This document shows positions 25,725-34,958 of a stretch of DNA of 64,000 nucleotides, one piece after another. The stretch covers positions 1 to 64,000 of the forward strand of contig NZ_JAPKNM010000051.1 in NCBI RefSeq assembly GCF_026460985.1, written 5' to 3'. The notes below the pieces were generated by a model. It saw nothing but the letters and a program-made list of their open reading frames with translations, searched no databases and was not told the origin of the DNA. This DNA is from Sphingomonas sp. (lineage in GTDB: Bacteria > Pseudomonadota > Alphaproteobacteria > Sphingomonadales > Sphingomonadaceae). Within the stretch, counting starts at the first letter, position 1, and the number at the start of each line of letters is the position of its first letter. A program made the translations under genes and the position numbers.

Positions 25725-26924
25725 ATGGCCTTCGATCTTGCCGAATGGCTCAACCTCGCGCTCAGGTGGCTGCACCTGACGGCGGGCATCGCGTGGATCG
25801 GCTCGTCCTTCTATTTCGTATGGCTCGACAATCACCTGACGCCGCCAGCCGCCGGCGATGCGTCGGGTGAGGCCTGGTCGGTGCATGGCGGCGGCTTCTA
25901 TCACAACCAGAAATATCAGGTTGCCCCTAGTCAGATGCCGGACCGGCTGCACTGGTTCAAATGGGAAGCCTATTTCACCTGGTTGAGTGGCTTCTCGCTG
26001 CTGGTGCTGGTCTATTATGTCGGTGCGCAAAGCTTTCTGATCGATCCGGCGAAGGCGCCGCTAAGCCCGGCCGCGGGGATCGCGATCGGCCTGACGTCGC
26101 TGGCGGTCAGCTGGCTGGCCTACGACCTGATGTGCCGATCGTCGCTGGGATCGAACAATCAGGTTCTCGGCATCGTCTGGTTCATCTACCTGCTGCTCGC
26201 CGCCTATGGACTCGACACCGTGTTCAGCGCGCGCGCCGCCTATCTACACATCGGCGCGATCGTCGGCACCGTCATGGTCGCCAATGTTTTCTTCGTGATC
26301 ATTCCGAACCAGCGCAAGGTCGTCGCCGATCTGGTCGCCGGACGTGCGCCCGATCCCGCTTTGGGCAAGGCGGCCAAGCAACGGTCGCTACACAACAACT
26401 ATATGACGCTGCCGGTGCTGTTCATCATGATCAGCCACCATTATCCGATGACCTATGGCGCCGAGCGGCCATGGCTGGTGCTCGCGCTGCTCGGCGTGAC
26501 CGGCGTGGCCGTCCGCCATGTGTTCAACCTGCGCCATCGGGATCAGCCGACGGCGCGAGCCATGGTCCTGGCGGCGATACTCGCGCTTGCGAGCGTGACC
26601 TATGTCACGGTGGAAAAGGGCAGCGGCGCGCCTGTAGCAACAGCGCGTGCCGAAAGCCCGCCAAACCTCACCTACGCCGACATCGCGCCGATATTGGTCG
26701 CCCGTTGTTCCAGCTGTCACAGCGCGACGCCGACCAATCCGGCATTCAAATCCCCGCCGCTCGGAGTGAGGCTGGACTCGTACCAGCATGTCAGCGCGGT
26801 GTCCGACCGGATCAAGCGCGTGACGATCGATACGCAAATCATGCCGCTGGCCAATGCGACGGGCATGACGAGCGATGAACGCCGCGCGCTCGGCCAGTGG
26901 ATCGCCAGGGGGATGCCGCGATGA
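25725..26924 (+). CDS. puuD: Membrane urate oxidase with C-terminal cytochrome c domain
   Basis: A 399-residue protein. About eight membrane helices fill residues 1-300 (WLNLALRWLHLTAGIAWIGSSFYFVWLD at the start, NNYMTLPVLFIMISHHYPMTYG later). A short linker then leads to a cytochrome c domain with the haem site CSSCH at residues 328-332 and a likely Met ligand in IMPLAN. PuuD-type enzymes oxidise urate to 5-hydroxyisourate and pass electrons to the respiratory chain instead of making hydrogen peroxide. Position directly after uraH and before xdhA fits exactly. The start overlaps nothing; the stop overlaps xdhA. Confidence 0.93.
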   Translation: MAFDLAEWLNLALRWLHLTAGIAWIGSSFYFVWLDNHLTPPAAGDASGEAWSVHGGGFYHNQKYQVAPSQMPDRLHWFKWEAYFTWLSGFSLLVLVYYVGAQSFLIDPAKAPLSPAAGIAIGLTSLAVSWLAYDLMCRSSLGSNNQVLGIVWFIYLLLAAYGLDTVFSARAAYLHIGAIVGTVMVANVFFVIIPNQRKVVADLVAGRAPDPALGKAAKQRSLHNNYMTLPVLFIMISHHYPMTYGAERPWLVLALLGVTGVAVRHVFNLRHRDQPTARAMVLAAILALASVTYVTVEKGSGAPVATARAESPPNLTYADIAPILVARCSSCHSATPTNPAFKSPPLGVRLDSYQHVSAVSDRIKRVTIDTQIMPLANATGMTSDERRALGQWIARGMPR

Positions 26925-28342
26925 TCCGCTTCCTGCTCGATGGCGAGGTCGTGACGCTCGAGGCGCCCGATCCCACCGGCACGCTGCTCGACCTGCTCCG
27001 TTATCGTCTGCGCCGCACCGGCACCAAGGAGGGCTGCGCCGAGGGCGATTGTGGCGCCTGCACCGTGGTGCTGGGCGAACTCGACGGCGACGATCGCGTG
27101 CGTTGGCGCGCGGTCAATGCCTGTATCCTGTTCCTCCCCATGCTCGACGGAAAGGCGTTGATGACCGTCGAGAGCCTGTCGCAAGGCGGGAGGCGCCATC
27201 CCGTCCAGCAGGCGCTCGCGGACGGCTTCGGCTCGCAATGCGGCTTCTGCACCCCGGGCTTCGTCATGTCGCTCTATGCGCGCGCCATCGGCGCCGAAGG
27301 GACCGAGGACATGCCCGTCGGTGACGTGCTCGCCGGCAATCTCTGCCGCTGCACCGGCTATGGCCCGATCCTCGCCGCGGGCGAGGCCAACCCACCCCGG
27401 CCCACGCCGGCCGATCCCGATCTGGTAGCCGCGCTTCGGGCACTCCGTCGCACCGATGCCCTGTCGCTTCGCTGCGAAGCTCCGGCGCGCGAAGCCTTCG
27501 TACCGCGCACGTCCGACGAACTCGCCGCTTTCGTGGCGGCCAACCCCGACGCGCGCATCGTCGCGGGAGCGACCGATGTCGGGCTGTGGGTGACCAAACA
27601 GCTTCGCGAGATCGAAAAGCTCGTCTTCGTCGCCGACGTCGCCGATCTCCGGACGATCGAGGAGACGCCCGCGGGCGTCACGCTCGGCGCGAACGTTCGT
27701 TATTCGGAGGCGCGTCAGGCGCTCGCACGACTGCATCCCGATCTCGGCGAGCTCATCCGCCGAATTGGCGGCCCCCAGGTTCGCAATGCCGGCACGATCG
27801 GCGGGAACATCGCCAACGGCTCCCCCATCGGCGACATGCCGCCCGCGCTGATCGCGCTCGGCGCGACCCTGACGCTGCGCCATGGCGATGCACGCCGCGT
27901 GCTCGCCCTCGAGGAATTTTTCCTCGCTTATGGGAAGCAGGATCGCGCGCCCGGCGAATGGGTCGAACGCGTCCACATCCCGCGTCCCGCGCCGGCCACG
28001 CTGGTGCGTATCATCAAGCTTTCCAAGCGCTTCGACAGTGACATTTCCAGCTTGTGCGCCGCGTTCGTGCTGCCGATCGCCGACGGTGTGATCGGCAAGG
28101 CGCGCGTCGCGTTCGGAGGCATGGCGGGAATTCCCGCGCGCGCGCCGGCCTGCGAAGCCGCCCTCAGCGGCCGGCCATGGAACGCCGCCACGCTCGAGGA
28201 CGCGGCACAGGCGCTCCGACAGGACTTCACGCCACTCGACGATTTGCGCGGCTCATCCGACTATCGCCTTGCCGCCGCGGGCAATTTGCTACGCCGGCTG
28301 TGGCACGAGCAGGCCGACGCCCCGGAGCTCGCGCATGTCTGA
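26921..28342 (+). CDS. xdhA: Xanthine dehydrogenase small subunit (2Fe-2S and FAD)
   Basis: A 473-residue subunit. N-terminal [2Fe-2S] ligands are in GCAEGDCGACTVV and further Cys after it; the second cluster is in SQCGFCTPGFVMSL and NLCRCTGYGPI. The FAD domain has IVAGATDVGLWVTKQ and the RNAGTIGGNIANGSPIGDMPP region. It carries electrons from the molybdenum site in XdhB to NAD. I chose ATG 26921 (MIRFLLDGE), overlapping the puuD stop; the longer reading is non-homologous. Confidence 0.95.
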   Translation: MIRFLLDGEVVTLEAPDPTGTLLDLLRYRLRRTGTKEGCAEGDCGACTVVLGELDGDDRVRWRAVNACILFLPMLDGKALMTVESLSQGGRRHPVQQALADGFGSQCGFCTPGFVMSLYARAIGAEGTEDMPVGDVLAGNLCRCTGYGPILAAGEANPPRPTPADPDLVAALRALRRTDALSLRCEAPAREAFVPRTSDELAAFVAANPDARIVAGATDVGLWVTKQLREIEKLVFVADVADLRTIEETPAGVTLGANVRYSEARQALARLHPDLGELIRRIGGPQVRNAGTIGGNIANGSPIGDMPPALIALGATLTLRHGDARRVLALEEFFLAYGKQDRAPGEWVERVHIPRPAPATLVRIIKLSKRFDSDISSLCAAFVLPIADGVIGKARVAFGGMAGIPARAPACEAALSGRPWNAATLEDAAQALRQDFTPLDDLRGSSDYRLAAAGNLLRRLWHEQADAPELAHV

Positions 28343-30641
28343 GGCCGACCGACCTCTCGCCGGTGCGGTTCACCAGCCGCTGCGCCACGATAGCGCCGAT
28401 CTGCATGTCGCGGGCACGGCGATCTATGTCGACGACCTGCCCGAGCCGCCGGGCATGCTCCATTGCGCCTTCGGGCTTGCCGCAGACGGCCATGCAAGGC
28501 TCGTGGCGCTGGAGCTCGAAGCGGTCCGCGCCGCGCCGGGCGTGATCGCGGTCTACACCGCCGCCGACATCCCCGGGGTCAATGACGTCAGCCCCGTCGC
28601 GGGCGATGACAGGCTGCTCGCGGAGGGCGAAATCCTCTTTCCCGGCCAGCCGATCTTCATCGTCGCCGCGACGAGCAATCGCGCCGCCCGCATCGCCGCG
28701 CGGCTCGGCAAGGCCGTTGTCGAGATGCTGCCCGCATTCATCTCTATCTCCGACGCCGCCGAGGCCGGATCGTACATCGAGGACACCCAGTACATGCGCC
28801 GGGGCGATGCCGATGCCGCGCTCGCCGCTGCGCCGCACCGCATTTCAGGCAGTGTCCAAATGGGCGGCCAGGAACATTTTTATCTCGAAGGTCAGGCGGC
28901 GCTCGCCACTCCCGGCGAAAATGGCGAGATCCACCTGCTCAGCTCGACCCAGCATCCCAGCGAGATCCAGCACCTTGTCGCCAGGCTGCTCGGGCTGAAT
29001 CATGCCGAGGTCACTGTCGAAGTGCGCCGCATGGGCGGTGCGTTCGGCGGCAAGGAGACCCAGGCGGCGGCCTTTGCCGCCGCGGCAGCGCTCGTCGCCG
29101 CGAAAACCCGCCGCCCGGCCAAGTTTCGCGCGGACCGCGACGACGACATGGCCATCACCGGCAAGCGCCACGACTTCGCGATCGGCTATGACGTCGGCTT
29201 CGACGGCGACGGGCGGATCGAAGGCATCCGGCTCGAGCTCGCCTCGCGCTGCGGCGCCACCGCCGATCTCTCGCCCGCGATCAACGACCGCGCGATGTTC
29301 CATGCGGACAATGCCTATTTCCTTCCCGCGGTCGAGATCGTCAGCCATCGGCTGAAGACCCACACCGTCTCCAATACCGCATTCCGCGGCTTCGGCGGCC
29401 CGCAGGGGATGATGGGGATCGAGCGGGTGATGGACGCCATCGCCGCCCATCTCGGCAGCGATCCGCTCGCGGTGCGCCAGGCCAATCTCTATGGTCCCGG
29501 TCGCGACGTCACCCCCTATCACATGCGGGTCGAGGACAATATCGCACCCGATCTCGTCACGGAGCTTGCCGGGCGCGCCGGCTATGCCGCCAGAAGCGCG
29601 GCCCTCGCTGCGTTCAACGCCGCCAGTCCGGTGATCAAGAAGGGGCTGGCGCTGACCCCGGTAAAGTTCGGCATCAGCTTCACCACCACGCATCTCAACC
29701 AGGCCGGCGCGCTGGTGCTGGTCTATGCCGACGGTTCGATCCATCTGAACCATGGCGGCACGGAGATGGGCCAGGGGCTCCACACCAAGATCGCGCAGAT
29801 CGTCGCGGACGTATTCGCGGTGTCGATCGACGCGGTCAAAATCTCCGCCACCCGCACCGACAAGGTCCCCAACACGTCGGCCACGGCAGCTTCGTCGGGC
29901 GCCGACCTCAACGGCATGGCCGCATACAACGCCGCCGCCACGATCCGCGAACGCCTCGCCGCCTTCGCAGCGGAGAAATATGGCGTCCCGCGCGATCGGA
30001 TCCGCTTCACGCGAGAGGGTGTGGTCGCGGGCAGCGCGTTGGTGCCGTTCACCACGCTGTGCCGCATGGCGCATCTCGGCCGGATCTCGCTTTCTTCGAC
30101 CGGCTTCTACGCGACGCCCAACATCCACTACGACCGCGCCAGCCACAGTGGTCGCCCATTCCTGTACTTCGCTTATGGTGCGGCGTTGAGCGAAGTTGCG
30201 ATCGACACACTCACCGGCGAGCACCGCGTGCTGGCGGTCGACATCCTCCATGATGTCGGCCGATCGCTCAATCCGGCGATCGACCTTGGCCAGATCGAGG
30301 GCGGCTTCATCCAGGGCATGGGCTGGCTGACCACGGAGGAGCTGGTCTACGACGATCGTGGGCGGCTGCTCACCCACGCGCCCTCGGCCTACAAGATCCC
30401 CACCGCCAATGATCGTCCGAAGCGCATGGACATCACGCTTTGGGACGGCGCGAACGCCGAAGCGACGATCCACCGCTCCAAGGCCGTCGGCGAGCCCCCG
30501 CTCATGCTCGCCATCTCGGTGTTCTCGGCGCTGACCCAGGCAGTCGCGGCAGCCGCGCCCGGCAAGGGCCTCCCCTTCCTCGATGCGCCCGCCACGCCCG
30601 AGCGCGTCCTCACCGCTATCGCCGAGCTGCGCGCACGATGA
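28335..30641 (+). CDS. xdhB: Xanthine dehydrogenase large (molybdopterin) subunit
   Basis: A 768-residue molybdenum-cofactor subunit that hydroxylates hypoxanthine and xanthine to urate. Cofactor-binding segments include RRMGGAFGGKETQ, NTAFRGFGGPQGM, HLNHGGTEMGQGLHTKIAQI and the catalytic Glu in AVGEPPLMLAISVF. Length and order match bacterial XdhB. The start ATG 28335 overlaps xdhA by eight bases and the stop overlaps xdhC. No Tat signal, so cytoplasmic. Confidence 0.95.
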   Translation: MSEADRPLAGAVHQPLRHDSADLHVAGTAIYVDDLPEPPGMLHCAFGLAADGHARLVALELEAVRAAPGVIAVYTAADIPGVNDVSPVAGDDRLLAEGEILFPGQPIFIVAATSNRAARIAARLGKAVVEMLPAFISISDAAEAGSYIEDTQYMRRGDADAALAAAPHRISGSVQMGGQEHFYLEGQAALATPGENGEIHLLSSTQHPSEIQHLVARLLGLNHAEVTVEVRRMGGAFGGKETQAAAFAAAAALVAAKTRRPAKFRADRDDDMAITGKRHDFAIGYDVGFDGDGRIEGIRLELASRCGATADLSPAINDRAMFHADNAYFLPAVEIVSHRLKTHTVSNTAFRGFGGPQGMMGIERVMDAIAAHLGSDPLAVRQANLYGPGRDVTPYHMRVEDNIAPDLVTELAGRAGYAARSAALAAFNAASPVIKKGLALTPVKFGISFTTTHLNQAGALVLVYADGSIHLNHGGTEMGQGLHTKIAQIVADVFAVSIDAVKISATRTDKVPNTSATAASSGADLNGMAAYNAAATIRERLAAFAAEKYGVPRDRIRFTREGVVAGSALVPFTTLCRMAHLGRISLSSTGFYATPNIHYDRASHSGRPFLYFAYGAALSEVAIDTLTGEHRVLAVDILHDVGRSLNPAIDLGQIEGGFIQGMGWLTTEELVYDDRGRLLTHAPSAYKIPTANDRPKRMDITLWDGANAEATIHRSKAVGEPPLMLAISVFSALTQAVAAAAPGKGLPFLDAPATPERVLTAIAELRAR

Positions 30642-31573
30642 TCCCGGACTGGCTGGAGGCACTGCGCGCAGCGCGCGGCAAGGAGCCCCTCGCGCTCGTC
30701 ACGGTCCTGTCGACCGAGGGCTCGGCGCCGCGTCGCGCGGGCACGCGCATGACCGTCACCACCGGCGACAGCGTCGGCACGATCGGCGGCGGTGCGCTGG
30801 AGCATAATGCGATCGATCAGGCCCGGCGCATTCTCGCCGAACCACCCGGCAGCTGGCGCGTGCAGGATTGGCCGCTCGGGCCGTTGCTCGGCCAGTGCTG
30901 CGGCGGCCAGGTCAGGCTGATGATCGAGCATATGGATTTCGATCCGCTCGGCTGGGATTGGACCGACTATGTCGAGCGCCGCAAGGCCATCGCGACGTTC
31001 TTCGCTGAAGACGAAGGACCCGTGACGCGCTTCCCCGCCGAACATGTCGAATCCGGGGTCGGCCCACCCCTGCCGCCGCGCGCACCCAGGCCGGGCAAAA
31101 ACACGATCTTCATCGAGCCCGACGATCGCCGGATGCACCGCCCGTTGCTGATGTTCGGCGCCGGCCATGTCGGGGTCGCCATCGCGCAGCGTCTCCCGCG
31201 CCTTCCGTTCGAGCTGTCCTGGTTCGATCCGCGACCGAACCGCGCCGTTCCCGGCGTCTCATTGCAGGACGAGGACGCGATGGTCGTGTGCGCGGAAGCT
31301 GCCGGAGAAGATGCCGCGGTGCTGATCTTCACCCACGATCATGCGCTCGATTATCGCCTCACCGCTGCCGCGCTGCGCTCCCCCGCCCGTTTCGTCGGCC
31401 TGATCGGCTCGGATACCAAGCGCGCACGCTTCCTGTCGCGGCTGCGGGAAGACGGCGTGGATGCACGCCGCCTCACCTGCCCCATCGGCATCGCCGGCAT
31501 CGCCGACAAGCAGCCCGACGTGATCGCGATCGCGGTGATCGCGCAATTGCTCACTCTGGACACGGCTGCATGA
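30638..31573 (+). CDS. xdhC: Xanthine dehydrogenase accessory protein
   Basis: A 311-residue chaperone that binds and sulfurates the molybdenum cofactor for XdhB. It has the XdhC N-terminal motif (LALVTVLSTEGSAPRRAGTRM, then GTIGGGALE), the Cys pair LGQCCGGQV and a C-terminal Rossmann domain (LLMFGAGHVGVAIAQ; FVGLIGSDTKRARFLSRL; CPIGIAGIADKQPDVIAIAV). It overlaps both neighbours by four bases. Confidence 0.94.
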   Translation: MIPDWLEALRAARGKEPLALVTVLSTEGSAPRRAGTRMTVTTGDSVGTIGGGALEHNAIDQARRILAEPPGSWRVQDWPLGPLLGQCCGGQVRLMIEHMDFDPLGWDWTDYVERRKAIATFFAEDEGPVTRFPAEHVESGVGPPLPPRAPRPGKNTIFIEPDDRRMHRPLLMFGAGHVGVAIAQRLPRLPFELSWFDPRPNRAVPGVSLQDEDAMVVCAEAAGEDAAVLIFTHDHALDYRLTAAALRSPARFVGLIGSDTKRARFLSRLREDGVDARRLTCPIGIAGIADKQPDVIAIAVIAQLLTLDTAA

Positions 31574-32850
31574 AGGCCTTTCGCGGCGAAATCCTCAGCG
31601 TCCCGGACGACCCCGCAATCGCGGGACCCGAGGCGATCCGTCACTTCGACGACGGGCTGCTGATTGTCGAGGACGGCATCGTCACCGCCTGCGGACCGCA
31701 TGCCGATCTGGCCGGGAAATTCGCGGACATATCCGTGGAGGCGCTGCCCGGCCTGATCGTTCCCGGCTTCGTCGATGCGCATGTCCATTATCCGCAGACC
31801 GAGCGTATCGCCTCGCACGGCGAACAGCTGCTCGAATGGCTCGATCGCCATATCTTCCCCGCCGAACAGGCCTTTGCGGACCGCGCGCATGCCGAGGACG
31901 TCGCCGCCTTCTTCCTCGACGAGCTGCTGCGCAACGGCACCACCAGCGCACTGGTGTTCGCCACCGTCCATTCCGTTTCGGTCGATGCGCTGTTCGAGGC
32001 CGCGCTTTCGCGCGACATGCGGATCATCTCGGGAAAGGTGTTGATGGACCTGGGGCCACCTGGCCTGTCCGACACCGTCGAGCAGGGCCGCGCGGAGACC
32101 GAGGCCTTGATAGCCAGGTGGCGCGGCCGCGGCCGACTCGGCTATGCCGTCACACCGCGCTTCTCGCTCACCTCCTCCGACGGACAGCTCGCCGATGCCG
32201 GCGCGATGGTCGCGGCGCATCCCGACGTGTTGATGCACACCCATCTCTCGGAGAGTCTCGGTGAAATCGCCGCGGTCGGCGGACGCTTCACCGACACGCA
32301 GGATTATCTCGACGTCTACGATCGCTTCGGGCTCGTCGGCCCGCGCTCGGTGTTCGCGCACTGCGTCCATATGAGCGATCGCGCGATGGGCCGCCTGGCC
32401 GAGGCGGGATCCGGCATCGCCTTCTGCCCGACGAGCAACCTCTTCCTCGGATCGGGCCTGTTCGACCTCGCCCAGGCCGATCGTCACGGCGTCCAGCTCG
32501 GCATCGGCACCGATATCGGTGCGGGAACGAGCTTCAGCGTGCTCCACACGCTCGGCGAAGCGTACAAGATCTGCCAGCTACGCGGGTGCAGTCTCGATCC
32601 ATTCCGCGCGCTGCACCTTGCCACCGCCGGCGGGGCCCGGGTGATGGGGATCGCGAACCGGGTGGGTGGGCTGCTGCCAGGGCAGGAGGCGGACTTCGTC
32701 GTGCTCGATCCGGCCGCGACACCACTGCTCGCGCGCCGTACCGCCGGTGCCGACCTGCACGCCAAACTATTCGCGCTGCAGGTGCTGGGCGACGACCGCG
32801 CCATATCCGCCACCTATTTGCGCGGCCGGCTTGCGCACCGCAGGAGCTGA
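31570..32850 (+). CDS. guaD: Guanine deaminase
   Basis: A 426-residue amidohydrolase that converts guanine to xanthine and ammonia, feeding XdhABC. The metal-binding HxH is in GFVDAHVHYPQTE, with further ligands in MHTHLSESLGE, FAHCVHMSD and IGTDIGAGTSF. The NGTTSALVFAT segment and CPTSNLFLGSGLF are typical of GuaD. The gene overlaps xdhC by four bases. Three bases separate it from the transporter gene that ends the operon. Confidence 0.93.
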   Translation: MKAFRGEILSVPDDPAIAGPEAIRHFDDGLLIVEDGIVTACGPHADLAGKFADISVEALPGLIVPGFVDAHVHYPQTERIASHGEQLLEWLDRHIFPAEQAFADRAHAEDVAAFFLDELLRNGTTSALVFATVHSVSVDALFEAALSRDMRIISGKVLMDLGPPGLSDTVEQGRAETEALIARWRGRGRLGYAVTPRFSLTSSDGQLADAGAMVAAHPDVLMHTHLSESLGEIAAVGGRFTDTQDYLDVYDRFGLVGPRSVFAHCVHMSDRAMGRLAEAGSGIAFCPTSNLFLGSGLFDLAQADRHGVQLGIGTDIGAGTSFSVLHTLGEAYKICQLRGCSLDPFRALHLATAGGARVMGIANRVGGLLPGQEADFVVLDPAATPLLARRTAGADLHAKLFALQVLGDDRAISATYLRGRLAHRRS

Positions 32851-32853
32851 ACG

Positions 32854-33828
32854 ATGTTGCGCCGTGTCCTCGCCGTGTTCGAGCCCTTCATCCTGACCTT
32901 GGTCGCGACGGTCTTGCTCGCCTCGTTCCTGCCGCCGCGCGGGATATGGGCGCAGATCTTCGGTATCACGGCCGATGCCGGCATCGTGCTGCTGTTCTTT
33001 CTCCATGGCGCCAGGCTTTCACGCGAGGCAATCCTGCAGGGCGCACGCAACTGGCGGCTCCACTTCGCGGTATTCGTCGCGACCTATGCGCTGTTTCCGG
33101 TTCTCGGCCTTGCATTCACGGCGCTGCCGATTCTCGACGGATCGATCGCCGCAGGGCTATTGTTTCTCACGCTGCTGCCGTCCACCGTCCAGTCGTCGAT
33201 CGCCTTCACCTCGATCGCGCGCGGCAATGTCGCCGCAGCGGTGTGCAGCGCATCCTTCTCCAACCTGATCGGGATCGTGCTCACCCCCGCTTTGGTGGCG
33301 CTGCTGATGCACTCGGCAAGTGGCGGGCCGCAAGCGGGTGTGTCGCTCGCCTCGATCGAGGCGATCCTGCTCCAGCTCCTCCTCCCGTTCGTCGTCGGCC
33401 ACCTGCTGCGCCCGGTGATCGGTGGCTGGGTCGCCAGGCACAAGAAGCTCGTCACGACGGTGGATCGCGGGTCGATCCTCCTCGTCGTCTATGCCGCGTT
33501 CGGTGCGGCGGTCGTCGAGGGGTTGTGGCACCGTGTCTCGGCACCCGATCTGCTGGTGCTGCTGCTCGCTTGCATCGTCCTGCTCGCGATCGTTCTTGCC
33601 GCGACCTGGGGTGCGGCCAAAGCGCTCAAACTGTCGCGCGAGGACGCGATCGTCCTGCTGTTCTGCGGCTCGAAGAAGAGCCTTGCCTCGGGCGTGCCGA
33701 TGGCGGGGGTGTTGTTTCCCGCTGCGCAGGTCGGGCTGGTGATCCTGCCGGTGATGCTGTTCCACCAGATCCAGCTCATCGCCTGCGCGGTGATCGCACG
33801 GAGGCTGGGCGAGCAGCCCGAAGGCTAG
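32854..33828 (+). CDS. Bile acid:sodium symporter-family (SBF-like) transporter
   Basis: A 324-residue membrane protein with about ten helices. The pattern TLLPSTVQSSIAFTSIARGNVAAAVCSASFSNLIGIVLTP, split by the broken-helix region of the BASS fold, and FCGSKKSLASGVPMAGVLF near the end identify the SBF-like subgroup (PF13593 type). It ends the purine operon, so it could import a purine or ureide, or export an end product such as oxalate; the sequence cannot tell. Its stop codon shares the palindrome CTAG with the convergent nucleosidase stop. Confidence 0.85.
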   Translation: MLRRVLAVFEPFILTLVATVLLASFLPPRGIWAQIFGITADAGIVLLFFLHGARLSREAILQGARNWRLHFAVFVATYALFPVLGLAFTALPILDGSIAAGLLFLTLLPSTVQSSIAFTSIARGNVAAAVCSASFSNLIGIVLTPALVALLMHSASGGPQAGVSLASIEAILLQLLLPFVVGHLLRPVIGGWVARHKKLVTTVDRGSILLVVYAAFGAAVVEGLWHRVSAPDLLVLLLACIVLLAIVLAATWGAAKALKLSREDAIVLLFCGSKKSLASGVPMAGVLFPAAQVGLVILPVMLFHQIQLIACAVIARRLGEQPEG

Positions 33829-34751
33829 CGCGGCATCTCCAACACGCCGATAAACGCCACCACCACCCTGGCGCTGTTGTCCGCGGCTATGCGGTAGAAG
33901 GCCGGCGCCTGGTTCTCGCCCGGATCGCCACCGGCAAGGTCGGATAGGCTGCGAAAGGCGATGTACGGCACCCCATTGGCATAGGCGACCTGGCCCACCG
34001 CGGCGGTCTCCATGTCGGTCACCTGCGCCTGGAACGTGGCGAAGGCGTATTTGCGGAATTCGGCATTGTCCATGAACACCGGACCCGAAATGCCGTTGCC
34101 GCCCACCACCACCTTGGGCGTGGCGCGAAAGCAGAGCTGGCCTGAGCATTTGGCGAGCGTCACCTGCGGCGCCATCTTGCGCGCGGTGGCGAGCAGGCCC
34201 GGGTCGACCTCGAACCAGAAGCGCCGCGTCGCGCCCTGCTCATCCCCCGTGCGCCGGACGCGGACGCCATTGGGGAAGATCATTCCGTAATTGGCGAAAT
34301 CCTCTCCGGCGGCGCGGCGCGACGGGGGCGCGAAGCCATTGCCCTCGGCACGCGCGAAGGCCGATTCGAGATACTGGCCCCAGCGATCGGGCACCACGAC
34401 ATCCCCGACGTCGAGCGCGGGATCGAGTCCCCCGGCGACGCCCGAGAAGACGATCGAGCGGATCTGGAACTTGTCGAGCGCAAGCTGGGTGGTCATCGCC
34501 GCATTGACCATCGATACGCCGCTCAGGAACAACAATACCGGGCGCCCGCTGATCGTGCCGCCGACGAATTTCACGCCGTTGACGGTCCATTCGCGCCGAT
34601 CGACGATCGCTGCATTCAGGGTGATCCATTCGGGCTCGAACGCGGAGATGATCGCGATCCGCGGCTGGACGTCAAGCTTGCCGCTGGTCTCGTCGGCATG
34701 CGCGACAACGGGCATCGCCAGCAAAGCCAAAATCAGCAGCAGATAGCGCAT
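33825..34751 (-). CDS. Exported nucleosidase/nucleoside phosphorylase (MTAN/PNP_UDP fold)
   Basis: A 308-residue protein with a clear signal peptide (MRYLLLILALLAMPVVAHA). The mature part has the MTAN-like sequence AIISAFEPEWITL, FSGVAGGLDPALDVGDVVVPD, and the ribose/base site VTDMETAAVGQVAYANGVPYIAFRSLSDLAGGD. This fold cleaves the glycosidic bond of purine nucleosides; export to the periplasm is unusual for it. It is divergent from another exported nucleoside-acting gene and convergent with the purine operon. Hydrolase versus phosphorylase activity cannot be settled. Confidence 0.83.
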   Translation of the reverse strand: MRYLLLILALLAMPVVAHADETSGKLDVQPRIAIISAFEPEWITLNAAIVDRREWTVNGVKFVGGTISGRPVLLFLSGVSMVNAAMTTQLALDKFQIRSIVFSGVAGGLDPALDVGDVVVPDRWGQYLESAFARAEGNGFAPPSRRAAGEDFANYGMIFPNGVRVRRTGDEQGATRRFWFEVDPGLLATARKMAPQVTLAKCSGQLCFRATPKVVVGGNGISGPVFMDNAEFRKYAFATFQAQVTDMETAAVGQVAYANGVPYIAFRSLSDLAGGDPGENQAPAFYRIAADNSARVVVAFIGVLEMPR

Positions 34752-34958
34752 CGAGCCCCTCGCATTGTTGCATCGCAGCAGCGACAGGATTGCGCATTGC
34801 GTATTGCGTCGTCCAGTGAAAATCGGCGCTTTCCGAGAAGAATCGTGCATGCGCAACATGTCCCTTGCGGCAGTGCAACAATGTGTTACCGTTTCGCGTC
34901 AGCCTTGCGGGGAAGAGGGGGCGACGGGGAGAGGCCAGGTCCAGTCCGGAGCCGGCCA
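34752..34958. promoter_or_regulatory. Divergent promoter region with inverted repeat and tandem heptamers
   Basis: This 207-base gap between two divergent nucleoside-enzyme genes holds a perfect 10-bp inverted repeat, CATTGTTGCA (34763-34772) and TGCAACAATG (34874-34883). It also holds three tandem copies of ATTGCGY (34789-34809). TTGTTGCATCGCAGC (34765-34779) recurs with two differences at 39808-39822, upstream of a TonB-dependent receptor. A shared repressor or activator site is likely. No clear -35/-10 pair was assigned. Confidence 0.55.
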
